33,588 bases of DNA from Gemmatimonadota bacterium (GTDB taxonomy: Bacteria; Gemmatimonadota; Gemmatimonadetes; Longimicrobiales; Gaopeijiaceae): the NCBI GenBank assembly GCA_007121555.1, contig SKKH01000267.1:1-33588 (forward strand), in the 5' to 3' direction. The translations under genes and the position numbers were made by a program. Under the pieces are notes generated by a model. The model was not told the origin of the DNA. It was given only the letters and a program-made list of their open reading frames with translations, and did not search any database. Of this stretch, positions 7,368 through 15,464 are shown piece after piece (position 1 is the stretch's first letter; each line of letters begins with the position of its first letter).

Positions 7368-9245
7368 TCAGCGCATTCCGCCCCCTCCGCCGCCCACCCC
7401 GGTGGAGACCCCGGCCCCGCCCGAGAACCCGCCGGACATGCCGGATCCCGACGAGGTCCTCTGCATGCGGGGCTGGGAACTCTGGGTGATCCAGAGGAAG
7501 AGGAGAAGCATCTGGAGGTTGGAGCCCACGGCGACGCCGCGCTCTCCAGGTGCGCCCACGGCCCGGTGGATCCACCGGGGAAGCTCGAAGTCCCCGCCCC
7601 CCTCCGCCGCCACCTCCTCCAGCCGCCTCAGGACTTCGTGGATGGGCTTCGGGTCGAGGATCATGAAGGGGAGGTGCTCGGCCAGGATCCGCACGGCCCG
7701 TGCGGGGTCGTTCTCCACCGCCTCCTCCAGCTCCTCCCTCAGCTCCCGGTGTCGCGCCCGGATCCGCGCCCTCAGGCGGGCACCCTGCTCCGTCAGCTGG
7801 TGCCCGCCCTCCGACGCCGCGATCCAGAACCCCGGAGCCAGCCCGATGAGGCCCCCCAGGAGGATGCCGGTCAGGAGGTGGGATTCCACCCGCCAGGCCG
7901 CGAGCCCCAGGAGGGCCGGGAAGAGGAAGGAGGCCACGAGCGCCCCCCGCTTCCGCTCCGGATGGGCCTCCACATGTCCCGACACCACCAGGGCGGCCCG
8001 GGCCGCCCTGCGGGTCCGCGTCTGGGGCCGAAGGGCCGCGCCCATGAAGGCCTGAAAGGAGTCGTGCCCGGCCAGCGCGTCGAGGAACGCTTCCTCGGTC
8101 TCGGAGAGCGCGTCTCCGGCGGGGGGTGGATCGGCTCGATGCACCTTCAGGAGCCCGGCCGCCAGCGAGCCTCCTTCGTCGGTGGCCCCGGTCTCGCCCC
8201 TGGCGTCGGTGCGCTCCAGGGTGACGTGCCCCCTGCGGGCCAGGTCCACCAGGAGGGCGGTGAACACCCGCAGGCCATAGTACGTGGTGCCGCTGACCAG
8301 GTGTCCCACCTGCTCCAGGGGCACGTCGGGAATCCCGTCGGGGATCACCGTGGGTGGGTCCCTGGGGTCCCGCCAGAGGAGGGCGAGGGCGGATCCGGGA
8401 AGGAACCCCACCAGGAAGGCTCCCAGCGCGAAGAGGAGCACCCGGATCCGTCCCTCCCGGGGCTCGGGGGGCGCCCGGCCGGGAAGCTGGGCCGGAAACC
8501 CCACCTGCACGCCGTAGGGGGTGCGGGGCTCCAGCTCGTCTCGGACGAACCTGACCTCCCAGCCGGTGGCTCCGGGGATGGGTGCGACGTCCGGGTCCTC
8601 CCCTTCGGCCTCATCCCGCCGGATCAGGCTCCCCTCGTCGGAAGGCTCGAACCGGATCTCCCCCGCCTCGAGTCCCAGGTCCGGCCAGAGGACCCGGACC
8701 TCCACATTCCGGATGGGCACCTCCCAGTCCTCTCCCACCGCGTCCCATGCGACCCGATTCTCCCCCTCCACCTCCTGGAGGGCCCCCAGCACCCGGTAGG
8801 CGATGACGAAGGTGGTGGGCTCGCCCCGGGGCTCGAAGTCCCAGGTGACCTCCACCCGGCTCCCCCGCTCCCGGACCTCCACCTCCGACACCTCCGCGTG
8901 GGGACTCGAGATCCCCACGTCGGTGATGGCGTCGAGCCCCCGTGTGGTGATCGTCCGGAACCCCTGCGAGTACGTTCCGTCCTCGTAGACGAAGTCGATG
9001 GACTCCTCCACCCAGTAGCCCCCGTCAGGCCCCATTTCGAGCTCCACCCGGTAGCCCTCGATCCCGTAGCTCCGCGCCCCCTCCTGGGCAGCCGCCGGAA
9101 CGACCGACGGCCCGCCCAGGAAGACGAGGGCCAGGAGGGCGAGGGCCGGCAGCACGGGCCAGGGTGGGCCGGCCGGGGGAACTCGAGCATCGGAGACAGG
9201 GTTGGGTGCGCCATGTCGATGCGTCCCGGTGCAGCTTCCATCCAT
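7368..9245 (-). CDS. DUF2207 family predicted membrane protein
   Basis: A 625-residue protein. After a short N-terminal tail comes a signal peptide (about residues 28-53, ending AAAQ). An extracytoplasmic beta-rich domain follows with YRVELEMGPDGGYWVEESIDF and FRTITTRGLD, typical of DUF2207. A membrane helix lies near residues 275-300, followed by a cytoplasmic stretch, a membrane pair near 450-495, a short hydrophobic segment near 590, and a Gly/Ser-rich tail (SGGFSGG, GVGGGGGG), also characteristic of the family. Function is unknown. The start at 9245 is strongly supported by GAGGAGGAAGGA just upstream. That start lies 33 bp inside the divergent TonB-receptor gene, so the two 5' ends overlap. 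Confidence 0.82.
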   Translation of the reverse strand: MDGSCTGTHRHGAPNPVSDARVPPAGPPWPVLPALALLALVFLGGPSVVPAAAQEGARSYGIEGYRVELEMGPDGGYWVEESIDFVYEDGTYSQGFRTITTRGLDAITDVGISSPHAEVSEVEVRERGSRVEVTWDFEPRGEPTTFVIAYRVLGALQEVEGENRVAWDAVGEDWEVPIRNVEVRVLWPDLGLEAGEIRFEPSDEGSLIRRDEAEGEDPDVAPIPGATGWEVRFVRDELEPRTPYGVQVGFPAQLPGRAPPEPREGRIRVLLFALGAFLVGFLPGSALALLWRDPRDPPTVIPDGIPDVPLEQVGHLVSGTTYYGLRVFTALLVDLARRGHVTLERTDARGETGATDEGGSLAAGLLKVHRADPPPAGDALSETEEAFLDALAGHDSFQAFMGAALRPQTRTRRAARAALVVSGHVEAHPERKRGALVASFLFPALLGLAAWRVESHLLTGILLGGLIGLAPGFWIAASEGGHQLTEQGARLRARIRARHRELREELEEAVENDPARAVRILAEHLPFMILDPKPIHEVLRRLEEVAAEGGGDFELPRWIHRAVGAPGERGVAVGSNLQMLLLFLWITQSSQPRMQRTSSGSGMSGGFSGGAGVSTGVGGGGGGMR

Positions 9246-11642
9246 GGGTCCTTCCTCCTCGTGCGGTTGGTGCTTCTCGTCCTCGTCGGGGCGCCCGCTC
9301 CCGGGGCGGCCCTGCCCCCCGCCGACACCACCGGCGTCGTCCGGGGGCAGGTGGTGGAGCAGGGGACGGGGCGCCCCCTTCCCAGCGCCTCCGTCCGGGT
9401 CGCCGCCGGACCGGCCGGTGCCATGGAGCGCCCCCCGGTCACCACCGACGCGCAGGGACGATTCGTTCTGCAGCGGCTGCCCTCGGGCACCCTGGAACTC
9501 CAGGTCCAGCTCCTGGGCTACGAGACTCTTCGCTCGCCGGAGCTTCGTATCACTCCGGGTCGCGCCGCCACCGTCACCCTGGAGCTCCGACAGCGCGCCC
9601 TCGAGCTGGAGGGCGTCGAAGTCCGCGTGTCCCGCCTCGCCCGTCCCGACGATGCCCCCCTATCCACCCGGCGCCTCACGGCGGAGCAGGTCCGCCGCAC
9701 CGCCGGAGCCCAGACGGACATCTCCCGGACCCTCCTCTCGCTCCCCGGCGTGCTGGGAGGTGTGGACAACCGCAACGACCTCCTGGTCCGGGGGGGCGGT
9801 CCCGGGGAGAACCTCTACGTCGTCGACGGCATCCGGATCCCCCGGATCAACCACTTCGAGACCCAGGGGGTGGGCGGCGGCGCCCTGGGGCTCCTCAACG
9901 TGGAGTTCATCCAGGATACGGATTTTCACGCCGGATCCTTCCCGGCCCGCCACGGAAACACACTGAGCTCGGCCCTGATCATCCGCAACCGCTCCGGCTC
10001 TCAGGACCGGTTTCGGGGCGACCTCACGGTGGGCGCCTCCGAGGCCGGGGTCACCCTCGACGGGCCCCTGGGCGACCGAGCCAACGTCCTCTTCTCGCTC
10101 CGCCGCTCCTACCTCCAGCTCCTCTTCCGCGTCCTGGACCTCCCCATCCGGCCCTCGTACTGGGACACCCAGCTCCGGGCCGAGTGGGAGATGGACGAGC
10201 GAAACCGCTTCGTTCTCCTGGGGCTGGGGAGCATCGACGAACTCGACATTGTGGCCCCCGGCGCAGACGATCCCCAGGGGCAGGAGGTGGCGAACCGGGT
10301 GCTGGACAACGACCAGTGGGGGTATACGACCGGGCTCGTCTGGCACCACCTCCGGAGCCGGGGCGTGGTCCGCACCTCCCTCTCCAGGTCCATGGAGCGG
10401 TTCCTCATCGCCGGGAAGGGGCCGGATCCGGAGACGCCGCTCGTCTCCAGCGATGCCTGGGAGGCGGAGAACCGGCTCCGGGTGGATGCCGACCTCCGGA
10501 TGGGTTCCAGCGCCACCCTGGGGGTGGGCGGGGAGATCGCCGCTGAGGCGATCCAGAGCGATGTCACCGATGCCGGCGGGCCCGGCCGACCCACGCCGGA
10601 ACCCCTGGCCTTCCGGAGCACGGAGCGCTTCGCCACCGGGGCCGCCTGGCTCCAGCTCTCCGGTCCGGTCTGGACCTCCGACGACGCCCGACGCCAACTC
10701 ACTGGGAGCGCGGGCCTCCGGCTGGACGGTCACGCGCGACTCTCTCCGGGCTTCGTCGCCAGCCCCCGGGCCTCCCTGGCCCTGGAGGTGACCCCGGAGT
10801 GGGAGCTCTCGCTGGCCGGAGGTCGCTTCCTCCAGGCCCCGCCCAGGGCCGCCCTGGGGGTGGAGGTGGAGGGGGAAGCCGTGAACCGGGGCCTCCCCTT
10901 TCAGGAGGCCCGGCACCTGGTGGCCGGAGTGGCCTGGCAGCCCGGCTCCGACGTCCGGGTGGCGGTGGAGGGGTTCCTCAAGCCCTACCGGTCCCTTCCC
11001 CGCTCGGCCGCCGATCCTTCCGTCGTCCTCCAGAACGAGGGAGCGGACTACGGGTTCTCCGGGCTCGAGCCCCTGGTCTCGGATGCCGAGGGCCGGGCCC
11101 GGGGGCTCGAGCTCTTCGTGCAGCGGCAGGGCGCGGGACGGTGGTGGGGGCTCCTCTCCTATACCCTGAGCCGGTCCGAGGCCCGGGGCCCCGATCTTCC
11201 CGGCCGCTTCGGGCCCCGTCCGTGGGTCCCCACCTCCTGGGACGCCCGTCACGCCGTGGACCTCACTGCGGGGCTCCGGGCCGGAGAGGGGGACCGGTGG
11301 GAGATGGGTACCCGCTGGCGGGTCACCACCGGTCGCCCCTTCACTCCCTTCGACACCGAGCTCTCCCCGGAGGCGTTCCGCCGCACAGGGGAAGGGGTCC
11401 CGGACCGGAGCCGCCTGAACAGCCTCCGCACCCCGCCCTACCACCGCCTCGATGTCCGGATCGATCGCCGGGTGGAGGTGGTCGGGCTCACCGGGCGGGT
11501 CTACCTGGACGTCCAGAACGTCTACAACCGGACGAATCTCTTCGGCTTCACCTGGACGGAGGCCGAGGACGTCCCGAACAACCTCCGGGCTCGGGAGCAG
11601 ATCGGACTCCTCCCCACGGTGGGCTTCACCCTGGAGTGGTAG
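9213..11642 (+). CDS. TonB-dependent receptor with CarboxypepD-regulatory-like N-terminal domain
   Basis: An 809-residue outer-membrane receptor. Order: signal peptide (LLVRLVLLVLVGAPAPGAA), a carboxypeptidase-regulatory-like beta domain (about residues 40-120, GVVRGQVVEQGTGRPLPSA), then a plug (about 130-240) with LLSLPGVLGG, NDLLVRGGGP and YVVDGIRIP. A C-terminal 22-strand-type barrel ends with aromatic Trp in GFTLEW, the usual barrel-assembly signal. Such receptors import scarce ligands with TonB energy; the ligand is unknown. Corrinoid uptake is conceivable given the cobalamin operon 3.4 kb away, but a separate DUF2207 gene and others intervene. The start at 9213 (alternative ATG 9219) has only a distant GGAG. 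A GTG at 9261 would avoid the overlap but leaves no positive N-region before the signal helix. Confidence 0.88.
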   Translation: MSMRPGAASIHGSFLLVRLVLLVLVGAPAPGAALPPADTTGVVRGQVVEQGTGRPLPSASVRVAAGPAGAMERPPVTTDAQGRFVLQRLPSGTLELQVQLLGYETLRSPELRITPGRAATVTLELRQRALELEGVEVRVSRLARPDDAPLSTRRLTAEQVRRTAGAQTDISRTLLSLPGVLGGVDNRNDLLVRGGGPGENLYVVDGIRIPRINHFETQGVGGGALGLLNVEFIQDTDFHAGSFPARHGNTLSSALIIRNRSGSQDRFRGDLTVGASEAGVTLDGPLGDRANVLFSLRRSYLQLLFRVLDLPIRPSYWDTQLRAEWEMDERNRFVLLGLGSIDELDIVAPGADDPQGQEVANRVLDNDQWGYTTGLVWHHLRSRGVVRTSLSRSMERFLIAGKGPDPETPLVSSDAWEAENRLRVDADLRMGSSATLGVGGEIAAEAIQSDVTDAGGPGRPTPEPLAFRSTERFATGAAWLQLSGPVWTSDDARRQLTGSAGLRLDGHARLSPGFVASPRASLALEVTPEWELSLAGGRFLQAPPRAALGVEVEGEAVNRGLPFQEARHLVAGVAWQPGSDVRVAVEGFLKPYRSLPRSAADPSVVLQNEGADYGFSGLEPLVSDAEGRARGLELFVQRQGAGRWWGLLSYTLSRSEARGPDLPGRFGPRPWVPTSWDARHAVDLTAGLRAGEGDRWEMGTRWRVTTGRPFTPFDTELSPEAFRRTGEGVPDRSRLNSLRTPPYHRLDVRIDRRVEVVGLTGRVYLDVQNVYNRTNLFGFTWTEAEDVPNNLRAREQIGLLPTVGFTLEW

Positions 11643-11668
11643 GGGGGAGTGGGGGTCCCGCCGGGCCC

Positions 11669-12220
11669 TTACCCGTCCAGGACGTCCCGCACCCGGTCGG
11701 CCAGCTCCTGGGGGGTGAAGGGCTTCTGGAGGAAGCGCGTCCCGGGCGAGAGAAGGCCCTGTCGGATCAGGTCCTGATCCGCGTAGCCCGACATGTAGAA
11801 GACGTGGATGCCCTCGCAGATCCGGCTCACCTTCGCGGCCACCTCGACCCCGTTCAACCCCGGCATCATGATGTCGGTGAGGAGAAGGTCGATCTCCTCG
11901 GGATGCCGGCGGGCCAGTTGGAGGGCCTCATCGCCTCCACAGGCCGAGAGCACGTTGTAACCGAACCTCTTGAGGGCTCGACGGGTCACGGCGCGAACGG
12001 CGTCGTCGTCCTCCACCAGGAGAATGGTCTCATTGCCTCCGGCTCGCTCCACGTCCAGAAAGCTCTGCCGGTGTCCTTCGACGGTATTCGGGGTCAAGGG
12101 CGAGGTCCCCTTCTCGAACGGCCTGCGCTCACGATGCACCGAATCGCCATAGGCTTCAGGAGAATCTGAGTATCTTGCCACCCGCACCGGAATAACCGGA
12201 TACGTCGTCCAGTTGACCAT
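11669..12220 (-). CDS. Single-domain response-regulator receiver protein
   Basis: A receiver domain fills the C-terminal two-thirds: ILLVEDDDAVR with the acidic pocket at residues 70-73, LLTDIMMPG with phospho-acceptor Asp116, YMSGYAD with Ser144, and LQKPFTP with Lys166. The receiver style (ETILLVEDDDAVR, MSGYAD) is that normally found at the C-terminus of hybrid histidine kinases. There is no kinase or output domain. The ~56 residues before it match nothing and look like linker. The true start may be downstream (GTG at 12052, giving 127 residues), because no convincing ribosome binding site supports ATG 12220. It could be a stand-alone phosphorelay receiver or a remnant of a hybrid kinase. 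It converges with the TonB receptor (27 bp apart). Confidence 0.75.
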   Translation of the reverse strand: MVNWTTYPVIPVRVARYSDSPEAYGDSVHRERRPFEKGTSPLTPNTVEGHRQSFLDVERAGGNETILLVEDDDAVRAVTRRALKRFGYNVLSACGGDEALQLARRHPEEIDLLLTDIMMPGLNGVEVAAKVSRICEGIHVFYMSGYADQDLIRQGLLSPGTRFLQKPFTPQELADRVRDVLDG

Positions 12221-12464
12221 CGGGATCCTGACGGAAGCCTGGAGGAGGATGGAGGAGCATCAGGGACCTTCTCATGCGTTGCGGATACAGGGGAGGTGCT
12301 CGCTCTCCTGACGGCGTGCCGCCGTTTCTGATAATCCCTGACAGACCGATGGGTCCATTGTCCCTCAAGGTTCAAGTATCATTGGATTTCAGTCGGTTGT
12401 CCAGCGGTAACGAAATCCTGAACATGTCCTCGACCAGGGCGGAACGCTGCGCCCTCCCACACCC

Positions 12465-12947
12465 ATGACCCAACCAGAAACCCCCGTGTTCACCACCACC
12501 TTCCGGGTCCGAAGCTATGAACTCGACGCCCTGGGTCACGTGAACCACGCCGTATACCTGAACTACCTGGAGCAGGCCCGCTTCGACGCTCTCTCCGCCG
12601 GTGGTTTTCCCGTCTCCGAGATGGCCGCTCGGAAGTGGGGAGTCTTCGTGGTCCGGATCGAGGTAGACTACCGCAAGGAGTGCCGACAGGGAGAGCTGCT
12701 CACCGTGCGGACCCGGGTCGACAGGTTCCGGAACTCCTCCATGATCATCGGCCAGGTGGTGGAGGCCCCTGATGGCGAGACCGCGGTGGAGGCTCGGGTG
12801 GTGGCGGTCTGGACAGGCCCGGATGGACGCCCCATGAGAATTCCTCCGGAAGTGCGAGATGCCCTCAGTTCGACGGATCCTCCGGACTCTTCGAGCTCTC
12901 GCGAGCCCGCGACACATCCCGACGAATCCGGTCCACCACCGAGCTGA
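12465..12947 (+). CDS. Acyl-CoA thioesterase, 4HBT hot-dog family (YbgC/FadM-like)
   Basis: A 160-residue single hot-dog-fold thioesterase. The active-site segment is ELDALGHVNHAVYLNYLEQA, with catalytic Asp21 followed by the GHVN motif. The core RIEVDYRKECRQGELLTVRT matches the second half of the fold. The last ~25 residues are Ser/Pro-rich, lie beyond the usual domain, and are encoded by the DNA that overlaps the 3' end of the convergent sufE-like gene (83 bp). The substrate is unknown; relatives hydrolyse short or long acyl-CoA thioesters. No Shine-Dalgarno sequence precedes the start, and the 244 bp upstream is AT-richer than average but shows no convincing promoter. Confidence 0.85.
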   Translation: MTQPETPVFTTTFRVRSYELDALGHVNHAVYLNYLEQARFDALSAGGFPVSEMAARKWGVFVVRIEVDYRKECRQGELLTVRTRVDRFRNSSMIIGQVVEAPDGETAVEARVVAVWTGPDGRPMRIPPEVRDALSSTDPPDSSSSREPATHPDESGPPPS

Positions 12948-13314
12948 GGCCGCGGGTGCGAGTCACCCCCAGCACCTCTCCCAGCCCCATCCGATCCAGG
13001 AGGTCCCGGGGAAGCGCTTCGACGGCGTCGGCGTCGGCACCCTCGAGCTGCTCCATGAGAAACCCCATGAATCCCCGCACGGTGGGGGCCTCCCTCGGAG
13101 CGTAGGAGTGGATCGTGACCTGGCCGTCGCGAACCGCCACCCAGAGGTAGAGGGGGGTCTGGCACTCCTGGACCTGGTTCAGACCGGCGTCCCGGGCCTC
13201 CTCCAACTCGGCAGGGAGATCCGGAAACTTCTTCGCGTAGTTCAAGAGAAGCTGGAGGCGCATCTCCCGATTCAGGGAGCGAAAGCGTTCCAACTTCTTT
13301 TCCAGCTTGCTCAC
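12865..13314 (-). CDS. sufE: SufE-like cysteine desulfuration protein
   Basis: A 149-residue SufE-fold protein. Family features are a charged N-terminal helix, the LPAELEEARDAGLNQVQECQ segment with the candidate sulfur-acceptor cysteine Cys51 (QECQTPLYLWV, where the family usually has GCQS then a hydrophobic-Trp stretch), and the C-terminal LLDRMGLGEVLGVTRTRGL. SufE accepts persulfide from the desulfurase SufS and passes it to the iron-sulfur scaffold. The cysteine context differs slightly from the common form. No sufS or other suf gene is in view, so the gene is isolated. Its 3' end overlaps the convergent thioesterase by 83 bp. Confidence 0.82.
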   Translation of the reverse strand: MSKLEKKLERFRSLNREMRLQLLLNYAKKFPDLPAELEEARDAGLNQVQECQTPLYLWVAVRDGQVTIHSYAPREAPTVRGFMGFLMEQLEGADADAVEALPRDLLDRMGLGEVLGVTRTRGLSSVVDRIRRDVSRARESSKSPEDPSN

Positions 13315-13442
13315 GGGGGCTCCGGGTTAGGGCGGATCAGGACCGGCTCCGGGCCCTGCGACCCTCCGAGACCCACCCGGGTTCCCATGGGTCGCTCCGG
13401 CCGATCCGGAACCCCGGTGGCCGTGGCGGGTGCACGTGTAGT

Positions 13443-14267
13443 ATGAGCCTCCCTTCGCCCGCCCCGTCTGAATCCAACCCGGCCGGCGACGCCCCGACCC
13501 CGGAGTGGCCGACGGGTGCCGCCCGGTTGGGCAACGATGTGGTGGATCTCCGCCACCCCCGGTGCCGCAGCAGACCCGAAGGGGACCGGCTCCCCCTGCG
13601 GATCCTGACCCTCGACGAGATGGAGTGGTTCGCCGAACCCTCCGATCCCCGCTCGCGCCTCCGTCGACTCTGGGCCCTCTGGGCAGCCAAGGAGACGGCC
13701 TTCAAGGTGGTGTCGAAGGTCGCGGGCAGGCCTCCGGTCTTCCGCCATCAGGCCTTTGCCGCTCAGCTCGACGAATCCATGGACGGTTCAGGGATCACGA
13801 GCTACGCGGGTCAGGTGGAGTGGGCCGGTCTACGCTGCCGCGTCGAGGGCATGGCCACGGAGCAGTTCCTCCACCTCGTGGGCTGGAACGAACCTCCCGG
13901 CCAGACCCGTCCTCCCCGGGTCGAACTCGGGGTCGAGGGATTCGGAGCCACCGACCTCCAGGAGCTGCCCAATGACGAGGAGCGAAGGAGAGGCGTGCGA
14001 GGTCCCCTCTCCCTCAGGGCTCGGCGAGTCGCTTCCGCCCGGCTGGCCAGCTACCTGGATCGGGACCGGTCCGGGACGACCACGAAGCCTTCCTTCCAGC
14101 GGATCCGGATCATCACCTCCAGTGAGCGACCAGGACGCGCCCCTCCCCGGGTATGGGTCGATGGCGAACCGCGCCCCGACCTGGACCTTACCATCTCGCA
14201 CCATGGGCGCTACGTGGGATGGGCCTTCCTCCTCCCCTCGCCGGGGCCCGAGGCAGTGAAGGACTGA
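13443..14267 (+). CDS. 4'-phosphopantetheinyl transferase superfamily protein
   Basis: A 274-residue protein with the two magnesium/CoA-binding signatures of the superfamily: GNDVVDL at residues 30-36 (Asp32) and WAAKETAFK at 80-88 (Glu84, Lys88). Near the C-terminus TISHHGRYVGWAF resembles the LSISH segment. The order GxD, then KE, then SxSH is that of AcpS rather than of Sfp, in which the SHS segment comes first. Yet the protein is over twice as long as AcpS, with a large insert between the KE motif and the SHH segment. It presumably moves phosphopantetheine from CoA to a carrier protein; the target is unknown. No ribosome binding site is seen before the start, so the N-terminal ~25 residues are uncertain. 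Confidence 0.8.
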   Translation: MSLPSPAPSESNPAGDAPTPEWPTGAARLGNDVVDLRHPRCRSRPEGDRLPLRILTLDEMEWFAEPSDPRSRLRRLWALWAAKETAFKVVSKVAGRPPVFRHQAFAAQLDESMDGSGITSYAGQVEWAGLRCRVEGMATEQFLHLVGWNEPPGQTRPPRVELGVEGFGATDLQELPNDEERRRGVRGPLSLRARRVASARLASYLDRDRSGTTTKPSFQRIRIITSSERPGRAPPRVWVDGEPRPDLDLTISHHGRYVGWAFLLPSPGPEAVKD

Positions 14268-14297
14268 GGGGGAGCCCGCCGGAGACCTCCGAAGGAC

Positions 14298-15464
14298 TCA
14301 GAAACCCGGTCGGTAGTTGAGCAGGAACGAGGCGCCGAAGCGCTGAAAGTACTGGCCGCCGATCTCGGTTTCGGCTCGGGTCCAACCCAGCCGGACGGTC
14401 CCGTCCAGATTCGAGGCGAGGGGACGGTTGAACGACAGGTAGGCCTGGGAGGCCGAGTTCGCCTCCTCGCCGGGGATCAGCCGGGCGAACTCGGTAGGGA
14501 AGCGGTATCGCTTCGCCGTGAGGGCCAGATACCCGGTCATGGCCACGTCGCCGGGGAGGGAGGCCGACACGAGCCCCCTGAGGGTGCCGGAGTCGTACTC
14601 GGGCCGTCGGGAGTTGGAGCGGTTGATGCGCCCCTCCCCAACGACCTGGGCCAGCACGGGTCCGCTCCACGTCCAGCTCACTCCCCCGTTCAGGGTCCGG
14701 TCCCGCCGGAAGGGGTCCTCGTCCAGGAAGGTCTCCTGCTGGGGGAAGCGAGCCAGATCACCGCCCAGGTGGATACGGATCTCCCCCCCCATGTCCCAGT
14801 TGGGACGAACGCCCAGCTCGACGCCCGTCCCCTCCCGGTCCAGGAGGCGGATCTGTGGCGCGAAGGCTGGGGCCAGGAACTGCGACCACTCCCCGTGGAG
14901 CTCCACGTCCCACCGACGCTCCCCCCCGTCGGTGTATTCGCCCAGGAGCGCGCCTGACACGGCCCGGTACCCGGGCTGGAGGAAGAGGGGCATGGGGGGG
15001 CGGTCCGAGACGTCGCGGCCCCGGAGGCGCATGCGCGCGCCCAGGGCGGTCGTCTCGGTCAGAAGCTGAGTGTAGCCCAGCTCGACGGTCCCCGAAAGCT
15101 CTCTGGGGGCGTAGTCCCGAAGCTCGAACCCTCGAGCGGAGAATTGTCGGAGTCCACCATCGAAGCTGAGGTTGCCCCGGCCGCTCTCGCCGAACCGGGC
15201 CGCGAGGTCGCCCCGAAGCCCGAACTCCCCCACGATGGCCGAGGCGAACTCGGTGGAGTCTCTCACCGGCGTCCCCACCGCCGGCAGGTTGCCCTGGTAG
15301 CCCTCCGAAGAGAGCCCACCCGTGACCACGAAGTCGCGCCAGGTGACCTGTCCCTCCAGGGCCCCCAGGGTGGGCGCCATGACCGGCGTCAGGACCAGGA
15401 GGAGGAGCGCCAGGGCGACTGCGAGGCGGCCCCTGGGCGGACGCCGGGACAGGGGCTCGGTCAT
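14298..15464 (-). CDS. Predicted outer-membrane beta-barrel protein, unknown family
   Basis: A 388-residue protein with an Arg-rich N-terminus, then a signal peptide (LAVALALLLLVLTPVMA). The remainder alternates polar and aromatic residues in short strands (LSGTVELGYTQ, WDVELHGEWSQF, GGEIRIHLGG, VSWTWSG), with Gly/Asp/Arg-rich turns. It ends in FLLNYRPGF, a terminal aromatic as expected for BAM-assembled barrels. No family is recognised. It overlaps the upstream coiled-coil gene by 4 bp (ATGA) and is the last gene of the five-gene minus-strand module. The natural inference is that barrel and coiled-coil protein work together in the envelope under control of the adjacent two-component system. 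Confidence 0.68.
   Translation of the reverse strand: MTEPLSRRPPRGRLAVALALLLLVLTPVMAPTLGALEGQVTWRDFVVTGGLSSEGYQGNLPAVGTPVRDSTEFASAIVGEFGLRGDLAARFGESGRGNLSFDGGLRQFSARGFELRDYAPRELSGTVELGYTQLLTETTALGARMRLRGRDVSDRPPMPLFLQPGYRAVSGALLGEYTDGGERRWDVELHGEWSQFLAPAFAPQIRLLDREGTGVELGVRPNWDMGGEIRIHLGGDLARFPQQETFLDEDPFRRDRTLNGGVSWTWSGPVLAQVVGEGRINRSNSRRPEYDSGTLRGLVSASLPGDVAMTGYLALTAKRYRFPTEFARLIPGEEANSASQAYLSFNRPLASNLDGTVRLGWTRAETEIGGQYFQRFGASFLLNYRPGF

Noticed and set aside
7242-9212. Long open plus-strand frame leading into the TonB receptor
   Set aside because: It is antisense to the DUF2207 gene, has the Gly/Pro/Arg-rich look of a GC-rich shadow frame, and the receptor signal peptide lies at 9213 onward.
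12358-12382. TTGTCC...TATCAT as promoter for the thioesterase
   Set aside because: Spacer is only 13 bp, too short for a standard sigma-70-type promoter.
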